Numbered from the stretch's first letter, positions 32,842-42,639 are shown. The stretch is 64,000 nt of DNA from Thermogemmatispora sp042408965 (GCA_042408965.1 JBHOQN010000172.1:1-64000), one strand, 5' to 3'. Notes: generated from the letters alone by a model not told the origin. A program made the numbers and translations.

Positions 32842-33624
32842 TTAAGTATCCGCCTGTAAGGAGCTGGCCGAAGCTGACGTGGCCGCCTCGCTCTGCTGAC
32901 TACGGCGGCCATCGGCCTGGAAGACATAGCCAACTCCTGGCTCGGTGAGGATATAGCGCGGCCGCGAAGGCTCTGGTTCAACCTTACGACGGAGCTGCCG
33001 TACATAGACACGCAGATAATCGGCCTCCTCGCCATATTCTGGCCCCCAGACGGCGCGCAGCAGCGTTCGATGGGTCAGTACCTTGCCGGCATGCAACATC
33101 AACTGGCGTAATAGCTCAAACTCGGTCGGCGTCAGGCGTACCTCGCGATCACCCGCACGCACATGACGACGCTCGCTATCCATCGTCAGATAGCCGTCAC
33201 TGCTGTGCAGGATCTGTGCATCGCTCTCGCTGGCCTTCTCTCCTCCATTGGCGGCTCGCCTCAGACAGGCGCGCACCCGAGCCAGCAGCTCGGCATTGCT
33301 GAAGGGCTTGGTCAGGTAATCATCGGCTCCCAGATCGAGTGCCTCGACCTTCTGCTTCTCTTCCGTTCGCGCCGAGAGCACAATGATGGGAACCTGGGTC
33401 AGACGTCTCACCTGCTCGCACACTTCCAGGCCATCTATGCCTCCTGGCAAACACAGGTCCAGCAGAATCAGATCAGGCTCGTGCTGACGCACGGCGGTCA
33501 GGGCGTCTTCCCCGTTATCGGCTACCAGCACCTCATATCCGCTCACCATGAGATTGCGCCGCAGAATGCGCTGAATGGAAAGTTCATCGTCAACAACTAG
33601 AATACGCTTCCCTCTGGATCTCAT
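32842..33624 (-). CDS. OmpR/KdpE-type response regulator
   Basis: 260 aa. The receiver domain has V-V-D-D-E, Asp56 in L-I-L-L-D-L-C-L-P, S-A-R, T-K-P-F-S. The C-terminal winged helix has L-T-P-T-E-F-E-L-L-R-Q-L, G-K-V-L-T-H-R-T-L-L-R-A-V-W-G and Y-V-R-Q-L-R-R-K-V-E. The ATG overlaps the kinase stop (TGATG) with GGAGG 7 nt upstream, so the two are translationally coupled. KdpE-like, but no kdp transporter is in the window. Confidence 0.92.
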   Translation of the reverse strand: MRSRGKRILVVDDELSIQRILRRNLMVSGYEVLVADNGEDALTAVRQHEPDLILLDLCLPGGIDGLEVCEQVRRLTQVPIIVLSARTEEKQKVEALDLGADDYLTKPFSNAELLARVRACLRRAANGGEKASESDAQILHSSDGYLTMDSERRHVRAGDREVRLTPTEFELLRQLMLHAGKVLTHRTLLRAVWGPEYGEEADYLRVYVRQLRRKVEPEPSRPRYILTEPGVGYVFQADGRRSQQSEAATSASASSLQADT

Positions 33625-36215
33625 CAATGCCCCTCCGACAACCTCGTCAAGGACGAGGATACGCTATTTGTCGGACCACAAGAACAAACTGGCAGGGTGA
33701 AGATAAAGCATGCCCCTCCGCCGGCAGCTGACTCCACCCAGATACGCCCCTGATGGGCTTCGATGATTCCACGACAGATGGCGAGGCCAAGCCCGTTGCC
33801 TTGCGGATCTACGCTGTAGAATGTCTTAAAAATGCGCTCCCGCTCCCCTTCGGGCACTTCATAGCCGCGGTCAATGACGCACGCACGTAGGATGCCATCG
33901 ACAATCTCTAGCTCAACGCTGATCTCGGAATCTCGCGGACTGTGACGCGCGGCATTCTCCAGTAAGTTGTAGAACACACGCTCCATCTGCACGTAATCAA
34001 CCTGCGCTAGCAGAGGTAATGGCGGCCGAAAATAGGTGCGCACCTTGCGCTTTCCCAGCACGCGCTCGATACGCTCCAGGGTGCTGTTGACCAGCTCGGC
34101 AATATCACACCACTCCTTCTCCAGCGTCAGTGCCCCCATTTCAATGCGCGACATCTCGATGAGAGCGCTGATCAACACGGTCAGGTGATCTGTCTCGGCA
34201 TCTATCTCCTCTAGAATCTCGCGACGGGTCTCTTCATCCCAGACAACTCCAGGCTCCAGCAGGCCGGTTACGGCGGCTTTGATGGAAGTGAGCGGCGTGC
34301 GCAAATCGTGCGATACCGAGGAGAGCAAGGCCGATTTATTTTTCTCATCACGCACTTGCTCGCTGATATCGTGAGCCTGCAAAGCGTAGGCCTTCAACTG
34401 GCCTGACCGATCATAGACGGGATGCCGTGTGAAGAGATAGTAGCGATCTGCGTAGCTGCTCTCCTGGGCGCCACCAGCCTCTCCCCGCTGCTCTCCTGCG
34501 GCTGCCTCCTGCAACGGCTCTGCAGCAAAGGCACAGCGAATCTCCCAGGGCGCTGTCGGCTCTCGCGTGAATTGATGCAGGTAATGCCGTAGCTGCCCGG
34601 CATTGCGCGCCAGCGGCAATACTTCGGCGAATAACTCCTCCAGAGAGCGTGTATCTGCTGTACTCATTCGCAGACGGCATAATCCCTCAGCCGCGGGATT
34701 CATATAGATACAATACCCGTCCAGGTCAATGGCAAACCAGGCATCGCTAAGATGCCCTGGTAAGCGCTCATGTAATTGAGCCAGGCGGCTTAACTCGCTC
34801 AGGATACTGGCCCGCTCCAGGGCCTCCTCAGCGGTCTGCGTTAATACCTCATAGCTGCTCTCTCTCCCCGACGCTTGCCCCTCGGCTGCGCTAGAGGGCA
34901 GCATTACCCTGGCAGGTTCGTGCCCGTTTTGCTCACCTCCGTCGCCCTGCTCGGCGGCGCGCAGTACAGCCTGCAGATCCTGCTCGGGACGGGTGAGAAG
35001 GTGATCGCAGATAAAGCGCAACAGGCTGGCAAAGCTCACTCCGAAGGTCTGGCAGGCTTCTCGCCGTGCCAGTTGCAAGAGCTGCTCTTCCTCTTCATGG
35101 GCCTGGCGCCTGTGGGCCTCCTCGAGCTGCTCTATGATCTCTTGAAAACGCCGGCGCCGGCGCGCGGCTTCGAGCAGCATGCCATTGTGTATGGCAATCG
35201 TCGCCTGGCTGGCAAAGAGCGAGAGAATATCGGCCTTTAAGGGCGTAAATCCTCCCGGCTCTGCTGAGCAGAGGATCAGCGCTCCGTAAACGGTGGGGCC
35301 GGTGACGAGGGGATGAACAAAAATCGAGCGTACTCCAAGCTCACTATAGAGTGGTCGGCTGGCTGGGAAACGTGTATCGCCTCCAATATCGTTGGAGACC
35401 TGAGGCTGACGATGGCGCAAGGTATAGCCGAGGATGCACTCGTCACTGAGAGCACGCTCACTCTGTAGAATGTGGCTCAACGCCTGGGCATCCAGCTCGG
35501 CCTGCGCCTCCAGACGGAGAGCTCGCCGCTCCTGATCAAGGGTGACGATCGCGGAGGAAACGTGCAGGGCGCCAGAGACCCCTGTGACGATGCGCTGAAA
35601 AATCGTGGGGAGATCCATGGTGGAGGTCAGGGCGCTCGAGACGGCTTTGAGGGCCTCCCTCTGGCGATCCTGGATCTGGACGTTACCACCCACCTGCACA
35701 CCCTCGATGGCTGTCGCCAGCACTCGCGCCACGGCCTCGATCAGGCGCCGCGCCGACGGATCATCATAGGTGGCTGGCTGGCAGCTCCCTAGCTCCAGCG
35801 TTCCCAGTACGCGATCTTCAACGGCCAGCGGTACGATCGCAGCTGCGCGCAATTGCGGATGGCCGCTCAGGGCATCACCTACCTTTGCCGGCGGCCCGTC
35901 AGCGCCATCCGGGTAGTTCTCAACAAGCATGACGGGGCGTGCCAGGACCTGCTCGGCCCTGGATTCGGCCAGCGGATGCTGATGATAGCGTGCCTTCCAC
36001 GACTCGCCCTCACGCCAGCAGACGGTGACTCGCACCGCCTGACGATCATGGCGCAGCAGGACTACTCCGAAGACATCAAAAGGTATGGCAGGCGCCAGTT
36101 CAGCGGCAAGCCTGGTATAATCAGGTTTCGTTCCACGCACGCTCGAAATAATTCGAGCCACACGCTCGACGATAGCAGACTCATCCAGCGTGGATATGCG
36201 CGTCCCTGCTTTCAT
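33624..36215 (-). CDS. GAF-GAF-PAS sensor histidine kinase
   Basis: 863 aa, soluble. GAF 1 (about 30-180), GAF 2 (about 195-350), helical linker (about 350-480), PAS (about 490-600; W-F-A-I-D-L-D-G-Y-C-I-Y-M-N-P-A-A-E-G), HisKA with His636 in S-S-V-S-H-D-L-R-T-P-L-T-S, and HATPase (F-Y-N-L-L-E-N-A-A-R-H, N-G-L-G-L-A-I-C-R). No membrane helix, so it senses a cytoplasmic ligand or redox state. GGGGGAAG precedes the ATG. Paired with the downstream OmpR-type regulator. Confidence 0.92.
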   Translation of the reverse strand: MKAGTRISTLDESAIVERVARIISSVRGTKPDYTRLAAELAPAIPFDVFGVVLLRHDRQAVRVTVCWREGESWKARYHQHPLAESRAEQVLARPVMLVENYPDGADGPPAKVGDALSGHPQLRAAAIVPLAVEDRVLGTLELGSCQPATYDDPSARRLIEAVARVLATAIEGVQVGGNVQIQDRQREALKAVSSALTSTMDLPTIFQRIVTGVSGALHVSSAIVTLDQERRALRLEAQAELDAQALSHILQSERALSDECILGYTLRHRQPQVSNDIGGDTRFPASRPLYSELGVRSIFVHPLVTGPTVYGALILCSAEPGGFTPLKADILSLFASQATIAIHNGMLLEAARRRRRFQEIIEQLEEAHRRQAHEEEEQLLQLARREACQTFGVSFASLLRFICDHLLTRPEQDLQAVLRAAEQGDGGEQNGHEPARVMLPSSAAEGQASGRESSYEVLTQTAEEALERASILSELSRLAQLHERLPGHLSDAWFAIDLDGYCIYMNPAAEGLCRLRMSTADTRSLEELFAEVLPLARNAGQLRHYLHQFTREPTAPWEIRCAFAAEPLQEAAAGEQRGEAGGAQESSYADRYYLFTRHPVYDRSGQLKAYALQAHDISEQVRDEKNKSALLSSVSHDLRTPLTSIKAAVTGLLEPGVVWDEETRREILEEIDAETDHLTVLISALIEMSRIEMGALTLEKEWCDIAELVNSTLERIERVLGKRKVRTYFRPPLPLLAQVDYVQMERVFYNLLENAARHSPRDSEISVELEIVDGILRACVIDRGYEVPEGERERIFKTFYSVDPQGNGLGLAICRGIIEAHQGRIWVESAAGGGACFIFTLPVCSCGPTNSVSSSLTRLSEGH

Positions 36216-36341
36216 AGCTTCCCCCGACTATGTGCTGAGCTACCACCTCTTTAGAAGTCAGCCTGGAGTTTTTTTTCTACACAATCATCAGCAGTATAAC
36301 ACAAAAGAGGAACTCGGGTAGCCAGCAAATTCATACTATTT

Positions 36342-36361
36342 GATAGAGTAGCTCCTCTATC
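36342..36361. repeat. 7-bp hairpin upstream of the sensor kinase
   Basis: GATAGAG / CTCTATC with a 6-nt loop in the 262-nt gap between the lipocalin-lipoprotein and kinase genes. An AT-rich minus-strand stretch nearby (36270-36300) could hold the kinase promoter, but no good -35/-10 pair is seen. Confidence 0.35.
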
Positions 36362-36477
36362 TGGCTCCAGCGACATCTGCTCTCGGCTAGCCTGAAGGTA
36401 CTAGCGAGGACGCTGTGCCCTCAGCGGTTGGCTTGACTGGCCTGCTACCTTCCTCCGCTGTTACTGCTCGCCTCCAC

Positions 36478-37575
36478 TCAGCTCGCTCTGGCATAGCCGG
36501 TCAGCTCAACGTAGCCCTCTCCCTCAACCGGCCGTCCCCTGCGCTCTCCCTCAATGCTGACCGCCCCTTCCCAGTAGGCGTTACCGGTCGACTGATAGGT
36601 CACCAGTTCCTGATCCTTCAACTGAGGAAGTAACGTCAGCACAATCGCCGGGCCTGGAGCGCTGATGACGATGTGCCAGCCTGACGGATAGTGGGCCCCG
36701 GTGACGGGACTGGTCCAGCTTCCCAGCACCGTTATATGCAGAGCGGCGGGAGAGAGCAGCTGCTCCTGGCCAGCGGGATCGATCAAGCCAGCGTAGGTGG
36801 AGATCACCCGCCCACTGGCATCGCGAATGAGATAGAGCATCATCTCGCTCTGATCGTTCAGCTGAATGCTGAACCAGTCCCAGCCTCCGCCGGCGAGGGT
36901 CAAAAAGTTACCCCACTGATGGTCCATCCAGGCCAGACCCGTGACAGCGAGTGTCTGATCATGATCGCTGAGCAGCCCCGCGACGTTCATACGGGGACGC
37001 GAGTAGTAATAGGAGAAGCCGGCCAGGCCATAGGTGATCAGCCCATTGCCATTGTGCAGCACAGCCGGTGTGGTGGCCTGCAGATCGACCTGCAGACGAT
37101 AGCCGTTCAGCGAAGCCTGGAGCTGATCATGTCCGCCCAGACCCTGCATAGACCAGTCGGCCACCTGCAGATGAAAGCCCTGCATCGAGTTGTCAGTTCC
37201 CAGGCCGGCTGCCGGCTCCAGCACACGCCGCTGATCAAAGTGAAACTGGCCCCGCGTGATGTCGCTGACGGCGAAGTGGGCTGTGTAGACGGGCGGCAGA
37301 TCGCTGCGCAGCGATTGGAAGATGACGAACTCGAAGCCATAGTGCCGTACCTGACCACTGGCAGTGCGCCCCTGCAGATGCCCAGTATAGTACCACCACT
37401 CGGTGAGGTTCCGATGAGGCGCCTCATCCTGCGGGAAGTGGATCGGCGGCAAGGCTGTGGCCTGCGGGGTCGTCTCGACCTGGGGCAACTGCGCCGACGT
37501 GGCGGCAATGCCGGGAAAGTCACAGGCCGTGAGTAACAGTAAAGCGAGCAGAAGTCCTGCCAGGCCTCTCTTCAT
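36478..37575 (-). CDS. CrtC/AttH-type lipocalin-like lipoprotein
   Basis: 365 aa. A lipoprotein signal peptide, M-K-R-G-L then a hydrophobic core, ends at the lipobox L-L-T-A-C (Cys19). The mature part begins with H-F-P-Q-D-E-A-P-H and L-T-E-W-W-Y-Y-T-G-H-L, the signature of the CrtC N-terminal/AttH lipocalin family (carotenoid hydratase relatives that bind hydrophobic molecules); G-L-A-W-M-D-H-Q-W-G-N is also typical. Its ATG overlaps the MmpL-type gene's stop by 4 nt, so it is probably a lipid-handling partner of that transporter. Substrate unknown. Confidence 0.83.
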   Translation of the reverse strand: MKRGLAGLLLALLLLTACDFPGIAATSAQLPQVETTPQATALPPIHFPQDEAPHRNLTEWWYYTGHLQGRTASGQVRHYGFEFVIFQSLRSDLPPVYTAHFAVSDITRGQFHFDQRRVLEPAAGLGTDNSMQGFHLQVADWSMQGLGGHDQLQASLNGYRLQVDLQATTPAVLHNGNGLITYGLAGFSYYYSRPRMNVAGLLSDHDQTLAVTGLAWMDHQWGNFLTLAGGGWDWFSIQLNDQSEMMLYLIRDASGRVISTYAGLIDPAGQEQLLSPAALHITVLGSWTSPVTGAHYPSGWHIVISAPGPAIVLTLLPQLKDQELVTYQSTGNAYWEGAVSIEGERRGRPVEGEGYVELTGYARAS

Positions 37576-39953
37576 CGCGGATCTCCTGTGGGAGCATCAG
37601 CAGGCGCGCCGGCAGAGGCCGACGATGGCTCTACCAGGCGCGCGCCGGGATACTCGGCCAGCGCAGGCGGCTGCCGCTGCACTCCATTGAAGGGAAGCCA
37701 CCAGTTGAGGTTGCCGAGCAAACGCATGGTCGCTGGCACCAGCAGACCGCGCACCAGCGTGGCGTCAATCACCACAGCCAGCGCCATGCCCAGGCCCAGC
37801 GCCTTGACCAGAATCATATCAGCCGTGGCAAAGCAGGCGCTGACAACCACAACGATGACCGCCGCGCTGGTGATGATGCCACCACTGCGCTGCAGCCCCA
37901 GCGCGACTGCCTGGGTGTTCTCGCCGCTCTCCCAGAAGGCCTCCTGCACTCGCGAGAGCAAGAAGACTTCGTAGTCCATGGAGAGGCCAAAGAGTGAGCA
38001 GAAGAGCAGAATCGGGCTGGAGGCCTCGACGAATCCCAGTGGTGTAAAGCCAAGGAGCTGATGCAGAAAGCCCTCCTGGAAAATGACGACCAGCGCGCCA
38101 TAGCTGGCCAGAATCGAAAGGGTATTCATCAGAATCGCTTTCAAGGGCAGAATGAGCGAGCGGAAGAGCAGCAGCAAGACCACATAGGTGATGGCTGCGA
38201 CAATCAGCACCGCTTTGGGAAAGTCACTGTAGAGAGAATCAACATAATCGATGTCTCCGGCCGTCCCTCCATCAACCAGTACACGCATGCCGCCTCCAGG
38301 TGCGGTGTTGCGAATGGTCAGGACGAGGGCCTGCGAGCGCTGGTCAAGCATATTGTAGTTGCTGATCACACTGACCAGCGCTGTATCGCCGGCGACCGAC
38401 GATTTGAGCAAGGAGGCCAGATAGGGATCGCTGATCAACTGCGGATGCGTGTAGAGGGTCTCGTATTGCTCCCGCGTCAGGCGCGGATCAGCGCTGACGA
38501 TGCTGTCGACGCGCGCGACACGTGGATCAGCCTCAATACGGCGGACATACCAGTAGAGGCGCGCGATGTTCTCAGGCGTTAGCACAGCGCCCTGCATCTG
38601 GACAGCTACCAGGATAGGCGTCGTCTCGCGCGCATTAAAGCGTGTCGTCAGTAGATCGTAGGCAGCTCGCGACGGGACATCAGCCGGCAGGATGGAAGCG
38701 TCAGGTGCTGAGAAGCGCACCTTCAGAAACGGGAGTCCCAGCGCAATCAGCAGGAGGAGCACAGGGAAAAAGATGCGCAAGGGATAGCGCATCACCACGT
38801 GGGAGAGGCGATACCAGAAGCCCTGATGGGGCTGAACCAGTGCGCTGCGGGCGCCGGCCAGGGCGGCCTCATCCTCAGTTGCCAGGGCCGCTGGATCACG
38901 CCGCCAGAGCCAGGAGAGGCGCACGGGCAGGGCGTTGATACGCTTTCCCAGAATGGCCAGCGCGGCAGGCAAGAGCGTCAGGGCGGCGATCACACAGAGC
39001 AGCACCACCAGCATTCCACCCAGACCAACGGAGCGCAGCATGTTGATGCGAAAGAAGGTCAGGCCGAAGAGGCCGATGGACACCGTCAGCCCCGAGAAGG
39101 CCACTGCTCGCCCCGCCGTCGCGACGCTGACGGCTACTGCCTCCGCAACGCTCCGACCCCGCGCTAGCTCTTCGCGAAAACGGCTGACCATAAAGAGGGA
39201 GTAGTCTACTCCCAGGCCAAGGCCAAAAAGGGTCGTGATGTTCAGGACAAAGATGGAGAGCGGTGTGAGCTGTCCCAGCCCATAGATGAGGGCGAGGGTC
39301 ACAATGACAGCGCTCCCCCCAATGATGGTGGGCAGAATCGCGGCTACTACCGAGCGAAAGACCAGTAACAGGGCGATGAGCGCAAAGGGAAAGGCCAGCA
39401 ACTCGGCACGCCGCAGATCACGTTCGCTGACAAACTGGATATCTTCGTAGAAGACGGGGCTTCCGCCGATATGAATCTGCAGATCGGGGACAGCGCGCAG
39501 GCGATGCTCCAGCTCGGGCAGAAGCTGGGGGGCATGATCAGGGTCGGACCTGAGCAGAACGTTGGCATAGGCTCCATGCTGATCAAGTGAGATCTGACGC
39601 GGATTGTCTAGATAGGTCTGCACTCCGGAGACTTCCGACCAGGTGCGGACCTCAGCCAGAGCTTGCTGCATCTCCTGGGCGAATTGCGGACGCTCCACCG
39701 TGTAACGCTGACTGATGAAGATGACCTGCACAATGGTCAGGTTGAGGTGAAGTTTGCTGCTCAGGAGATCAACGGCCTGCTGGGACTGGACGTCGGGACT
39801 GACAAAGCCTCCAGAGCGCAGGACCTGACTGGCCTGCGGCGCAAAGGGCAGAGCTACCACCGTTATCAACAACCAGACAGCCACAATCCACCAGCGATAG
39901 CGCGTCGCAACACTGCCCAGCACATAAAAAATTGACCTTTTCGGCGTACGCAT
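37572..39953 (-). CDS. MmpL-family RND transporter
   Basis: 793 aa. Two repeats of one membrane helix, an extracytoplasmic loop of about 150 residues and five helices. Signatures: T-T-L-F-G-L-G-L-G-V-D-Y-S-L-F in the first half and L-F-G-L-S-M-D-Y-E-V-F-L-L-S-R in the second, which hold the proton-relay aspartates. MMPL proteins export lipids or lipid-linked molecules in mycobacteria and relatives. GAGGAAGAG lies upstream of the ATG. It is first in a two-gene operon with the lipoprotein. Confidence 0.92.
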   Translation of the reverse strand: MRTPKRSIFYVLGSVATRYRWWIVAVWLLITVVALPFAPQASQVLRSGGFVSPDVQSQQAVDLLSSKLHLNLTIVQVIFISQRYTVERPQFAQEMQQALAEVRTWSEVSGVQTYLDNPRQISLDQHGAYANVLLRSDPDHAPQLLPELEHRLRAVPDLQIHIGGSPVFYEDIQFVSERDLRRAELLAFPFALIALLLVFRSVVAAILPTIIGGSAVIVTLALIYGLGQLTPLSIFVLNITTLFGLGLGVDYSLFMVSRFREELARGRSVAEAVAVSVATAGRAVAFSGLTVSIGLFGLTFFRINMLRSVGLGGMLVVLLCVIAALTLLPAALAILGKRINALPVRLSWLWRRDPAALATEDEAALAGARSALVQPHQGFWYRLSHVVMRYPLRIFFPVLLLLIALGLPFLKVRFSAPDASILPADVPSRAAYDLLTTRFNARETTPILVAVQMQGAVLTPENIARLYWYVRRIEADPRVARVDSIVSADPRLTREQYETLYTHPQLISDPYLASLLKSSVAGDTALVSVISNYNMLDQRSQALVLTIRNTAPGGGMRVLVDGGTAGDIDYVDSLYSDFPKAVLIVAAITYVVLLLLFRSLILPLKAILMNTLSILASYGALVVIFQEGFLHQLLGFTPLGFVEASSPILLFCSLFGLSMDYEVFLLSRVQEAFWESGENTQAVALGLQRSGGIITSAAVIVVVVSACFATADMILVKALGLGMALAVVIDATLVRGLLVPATMRLLGNLNWWLPFNGVQRQPPALAEYPGARLVEPSSASAGAPADAPTGDPR

Positions 39954-40017
39954 GTATACTCTTCCTCACCCGGAGATCACAAAGCGTCGGCTCTGACTCT
40001 CATACTGGCTCTACACC

Positions 40018-40053
40018 GACGTCCACAGCGACGTCCACAGCGACGTTCAACAC
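40018..40053. repeat. 12-bp tandem repeat, three copies
   Basis: GACGTCCACAGC at 40018-40029 and 40030-40041, with a degenerate third copy at 40042-40053. It lies between the divergent MmpL and smpB genes, about 115 nt before smpB. It could be a binding array or simple slippage. Confidence 0.8.
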
Positions 40054-40168
40054 AGGTGACCCCCCAGTAACGAGCACGGGATCAGACGCAACCATTGTCC
40101 TTGCTGTTATACTAGTAGACGGCTTTTGTCCGCGTGTCAAGGGGAGACCGGAATCCGGAGGAGGTTTC

Positions 40169-40672
40169 ATGGCGAAGCAGACGCTAGTCAGAAAGCAGAC
40201 ACAGGCTCAGAGCGACAACAAGCCGATTCAGATGATTGCGGTCAATCGGCAGGCCTACCACGACTACGAGGTCGAGCGCACGCTCGAGGCTGGCATCGCC
40301 CTGAGGGGAACGGAGATCAAATCGATCCGCGCTGGGCATGCTAACCTGCGCGGCTCCTACGCGATCGGGCGAAACGGCGAAATATGGTTAGAGAACATGC
40401 ATATCGCTCCCTACGAGCGCGGGAATCTCTACAACCATGAGCCGCTGCGCCCGCGCAAATTACTGCTGCATCGACGTGAGATCAAGCAGTTGCTGGCTCG
40501 CGTCTCACAGAAAGGGTTGACGCTCGTTCCTCTCAAGCTCTATCTGAAAGGCGGTATCGCTAAGATCGAGCTGGGCCTCTGCCGCGGCAAAAAGCTCTAC
40601 GACAAGCGCGAGGCTATCGCAGAGCGCGAGAGCAGGCGCGATATCGAGCGGGCCTTACGCCGCCGCCACTAG
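40169..40672 (+). CDS. smpB: SsrA-binding protein SmpB
   Basis: 167 aa. It binds tmRNA and rescues stalled ribosomes. Signatures: N-R-Q-A-Y-H-D-Y-E-V, G-I-A-L-R-G-T-E-I-K-S-I-R, L-R-G-S-Y-A, L-E-N-M-H-I-A-P-Y, R-K-L-L-L-H-R-R-E-I, G-L-T-L-V-P-L-K-L-Y, and K-L-Y-D-K-R-E. The open frame runs back to 39932, but the ATG at 40169 directly follows GGAGGAGG and gives normal length. The tmRNA gene is not in the window. An extended -10 (TGTTATACT near 40103-40111) may be its promoter. Confidence 0.95.
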   Translation: MAKQTLVRKQTQAQSDNKPIQMIAVNRQAYHDYEVERTLEAGIALRGTEIKSIRAGHANLRGSYAIGRNGEIWLENMHIAPYERGNLYNHEPLRPRKLLLHRREIKQLLARVSQKGLTLVPLKLYLKGGIAKIELGLCRGKKLYDKREAIAERESRRDIERALRRRH

Positions 40673-40750
40673 ATCCAGGTAGGCCAGGCACGGCCAGCCT
40701 CTACAGTTCGCAGCAAGCACATGCACTATAGCTTTCGTGAAGGAATCTGC

Positions 40751-41236
40751 ATGGAACACGAACAGCAGCAAGGCGCGAGTATCTTCTTCAAACAGACAAG
40801 CGAGCGCCCAGGCTTTGGTCAGCTCCTGGGAATGATCATAGAGAGCGCCGAGCCAGGGCGCGGGCGCGTGCGGATCGCCGTGGATGAACGGCTGATGCAT
40901 CCGCAGGGTATTGTCCACGGTGGGGCGATTTTCTCGCTGGCCGATACGGCGATGGCGATGGCTCTGTTGGCCGCCTATCCTCCCGGCACACGTGCGGGCA
41001 CCATCGAGGCGAAGATCAACTACCTGCGAGCCGTACGCAGCGGTACCCTGGTTGCCGAAGCTGTGGTCATTCACCAGGGACGCACCACCGCCGTGCTGGA
41101 AGCGACGGTCACCAATGTGTTCGAGGACGGACGCGAAGAGCGCCTGGTAGCCAAAATATTGAGCACATTCTATGTCTTCACCTCCGAAGAAGGGGCGCGA
41201 CAGCCTGCGTCCGAGGAGAGGCCAGAGACACGCTGA
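40751..41236 (+). CDS. PaaI-type hotdog thioesterase
   Basis: 161 aa. Hotdog-fold signatures: H-P-Q-G-I-V-H-G-G-A-I-F-S-L-A-D-T-A (HGG and catalytic Asp), I-E-A-K-I-N-Y-L-R-A-V-R-S-G-T-L, and a strand E-A-V-V-I-H-Q-G-R-T-T. Family members hydrolyse acyl- or phenylacetyl-CoA thioesters. ATG 40751 is preferred because AAGGA lies 7 nt upstream; ATG 40721 is possible. It is 78 nt after smpB. Confidence 0.88.
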   Translation: MEHEQQQGASIFFKQTSERPGFGQLLGMIIESAEPGRGRVRIAVDERLMHPQGIVHGGAIFSLADTAMAMALLAAYPPGTRAGTIEAKINYLRAVRSGTLVAEAVVIHQGRTTAVLEATVTNVFEDGREERLVAKILSTFYVFTSEEGARQPASEERPETR

Positions 41237-41266
41237 GGTGCCAATGGGCCGGAGGAAGGGCAAGAG

Positions 41267-42589
41267 CTAGAACGAGGCAATTCTGGAGCGCTCAGGAGGA
41301 ACAGACGGCGACGTTTCTCGCTGGCGCCTCTGGTAGCGCTTCTCCAGAGATAGCAGGGCCAGCAGGGAGAGCAGAGCCACGCAGCCCAGCAGCGCGGTCA
41401 GATAGACCAGGCCATCGAAGCCGAGATGATGGGCGAAGAGACCCGCCAGCCCGTTACCGAGGAGCTGGCCAAGACCCAGAAAGACGGAGTAGAGACCCAT
41501 CAGCAGGCCACGATCAGCAGCCATCTCTTCGGTCAGATCGGCTAGATAGGCCAGTGCTGAAGGAGCAAAACTGCTCTCCGCAAAAATGCCCAGCAGCAAA
41601 ACCGGAATCCAGATCTCCGCCGCCAGGCCGGCGCCAATGCGGTGATTGATCCCCCACAGGGCCAGGCAGCCGACATAGATGCCTGCCACTGAGGCGAGCA
41701 TCATCAGCAGACGCGGCACATGGCTGAGAAAGCAGGCCCAGAAGAGCAGTGAGAGGCCAAAGAAGAGTACATAGCCTCCCAGGACGACGCTCAGACGACC
41801 TCCCCCCCCGGGTCCACTCATCATGCCCATAAGAAACTGGTGCTCGTCGTGGCCAGGCCGCGAGAGGAGAAAGGGCAACTGCGAGCTGACCCACACGCCC
41901 AGCAAGGCACTGATGCAGATCCAGGCTGGCATGAAGATGAAGAGGCGGGGCATGCGCACAATACGCATGTAGCGCCGCGCCAGCAGCAGAAGATTGCCGC
42001 GCTCACCCGGGTGTTTGACGCGCGGCGCCAGGAGCATGCAGAGCGCAACTGTGAGGTAGAAAAGGGCCAGCAGGCCGAAGGCACGCAGGGCCAGACGATC
42101 CCAGGCAAACCCTCCAACCACCACACCGACCGCAACCCCACCACTGGTCGCCAGCTCGTAAAATCCCATCACGCGCATGCGCTCACGCTCATCGCGTGAG
42201 GTCAGGTCGGCCAGATAGCCCAGCACAGCAGGGGTCATCATGGCCGATGCCAGCCCGGAAAGCATCTGCAACGAGAGCAGAAACGGTAAGGGCGAGGCCA
42301 GCGGTGTGAATGGGGTCAGTAGCATCACCAGCACACCCAGCAGAGGGCCAACCACCATAAAGGTACGTCGTCCCCAGCGATCGCTGAAAGCGCCCATCAC
42401 AGGGGCCAGTGATAACTCCGTTGAGTAGTAGACGACAGCCAGCAACCCTACCTGGATCGCTGTAATGTGGTGTCCGGCATGAATGGCAAGATGCGCCAGA
42501 AACAGCCCTGATACTATCCCGCCAGCTCCCGTATTGGTGCGCAGCAGAAACGTACCAATAAGCAGTGGGATCGTCGATCGTCGCGACAT
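41267..42589 (-). CDS. MFS transporter
   Basis: 440 aa with about 12 membrane helices. MFS motif A between helices 2 and 3: G-A-F-S-D-R-W-G-R-R. A related sequence, A-Y-L-A-D-L-T, occurs in both halves (Y-L-A-D-L-T-S-R-D-E-R and Y-L-A-D-L-T-E-E-M). Probably a drug or metabolite exporter; the substrate is not evident. AGGAGAAGG directly precedes the ATG. Confidence 0.9.
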   Translation of the reverse strand: MSRRSTIPLLIGTFLLRTNTGAGGIVSGLFLAHLAIHAGHHITAIQVGLLAVVYYSTELSLAPVMGAFSDRWGRRTFMVVGPLLGVLVMLLTPFTPLASPLPFLLSLQMLSGLASAMMTPAVLGYLADLTSRDERERMRVMGFYELATSGGVAVGVVVGGFAWDRLALRAFGLLALFYLTVALCMLLAPRVKHPGERGNLLLLARRYMRIVRMPRLFIFMPAWICISALLGVWVSSQLPFLLSRPGHDEHQFLMGMMSGPGGGGRLSVVLGGYVLFFGLSLLFWACFLSHVPRLLMMLASVAGIYVGCLALWGINHRIGAGLAAEIWIPVLLLGIFAESSFAPSALAYLADLTEEMAADRGLLMGLYSVFLGLGQLLGNGLAGLFAHHLGFDGLVYLTALLGCVALLSLLALLSLEKRYQRRQRETSPSVPPERSRIASF

Positions 42590-42639
42590 CCTTCTCCTGA
42601 AGCCTCTCTGAGCAGCGAGCCATCCCGTGGTCCCGACAC

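Noticed and set aside
32842..36215. KdpDE potassium system
   Set aside because: The kinase lacks the KdpD N-terminal domain and membrane helices, and no kdpFABC genes are present; only the regulator is KdpE-like.
40018..40053. Possible CRISPR-like repeat
   Set aside because: The 12-bp units are directly adjacent with no spacers and no cas genes are present.
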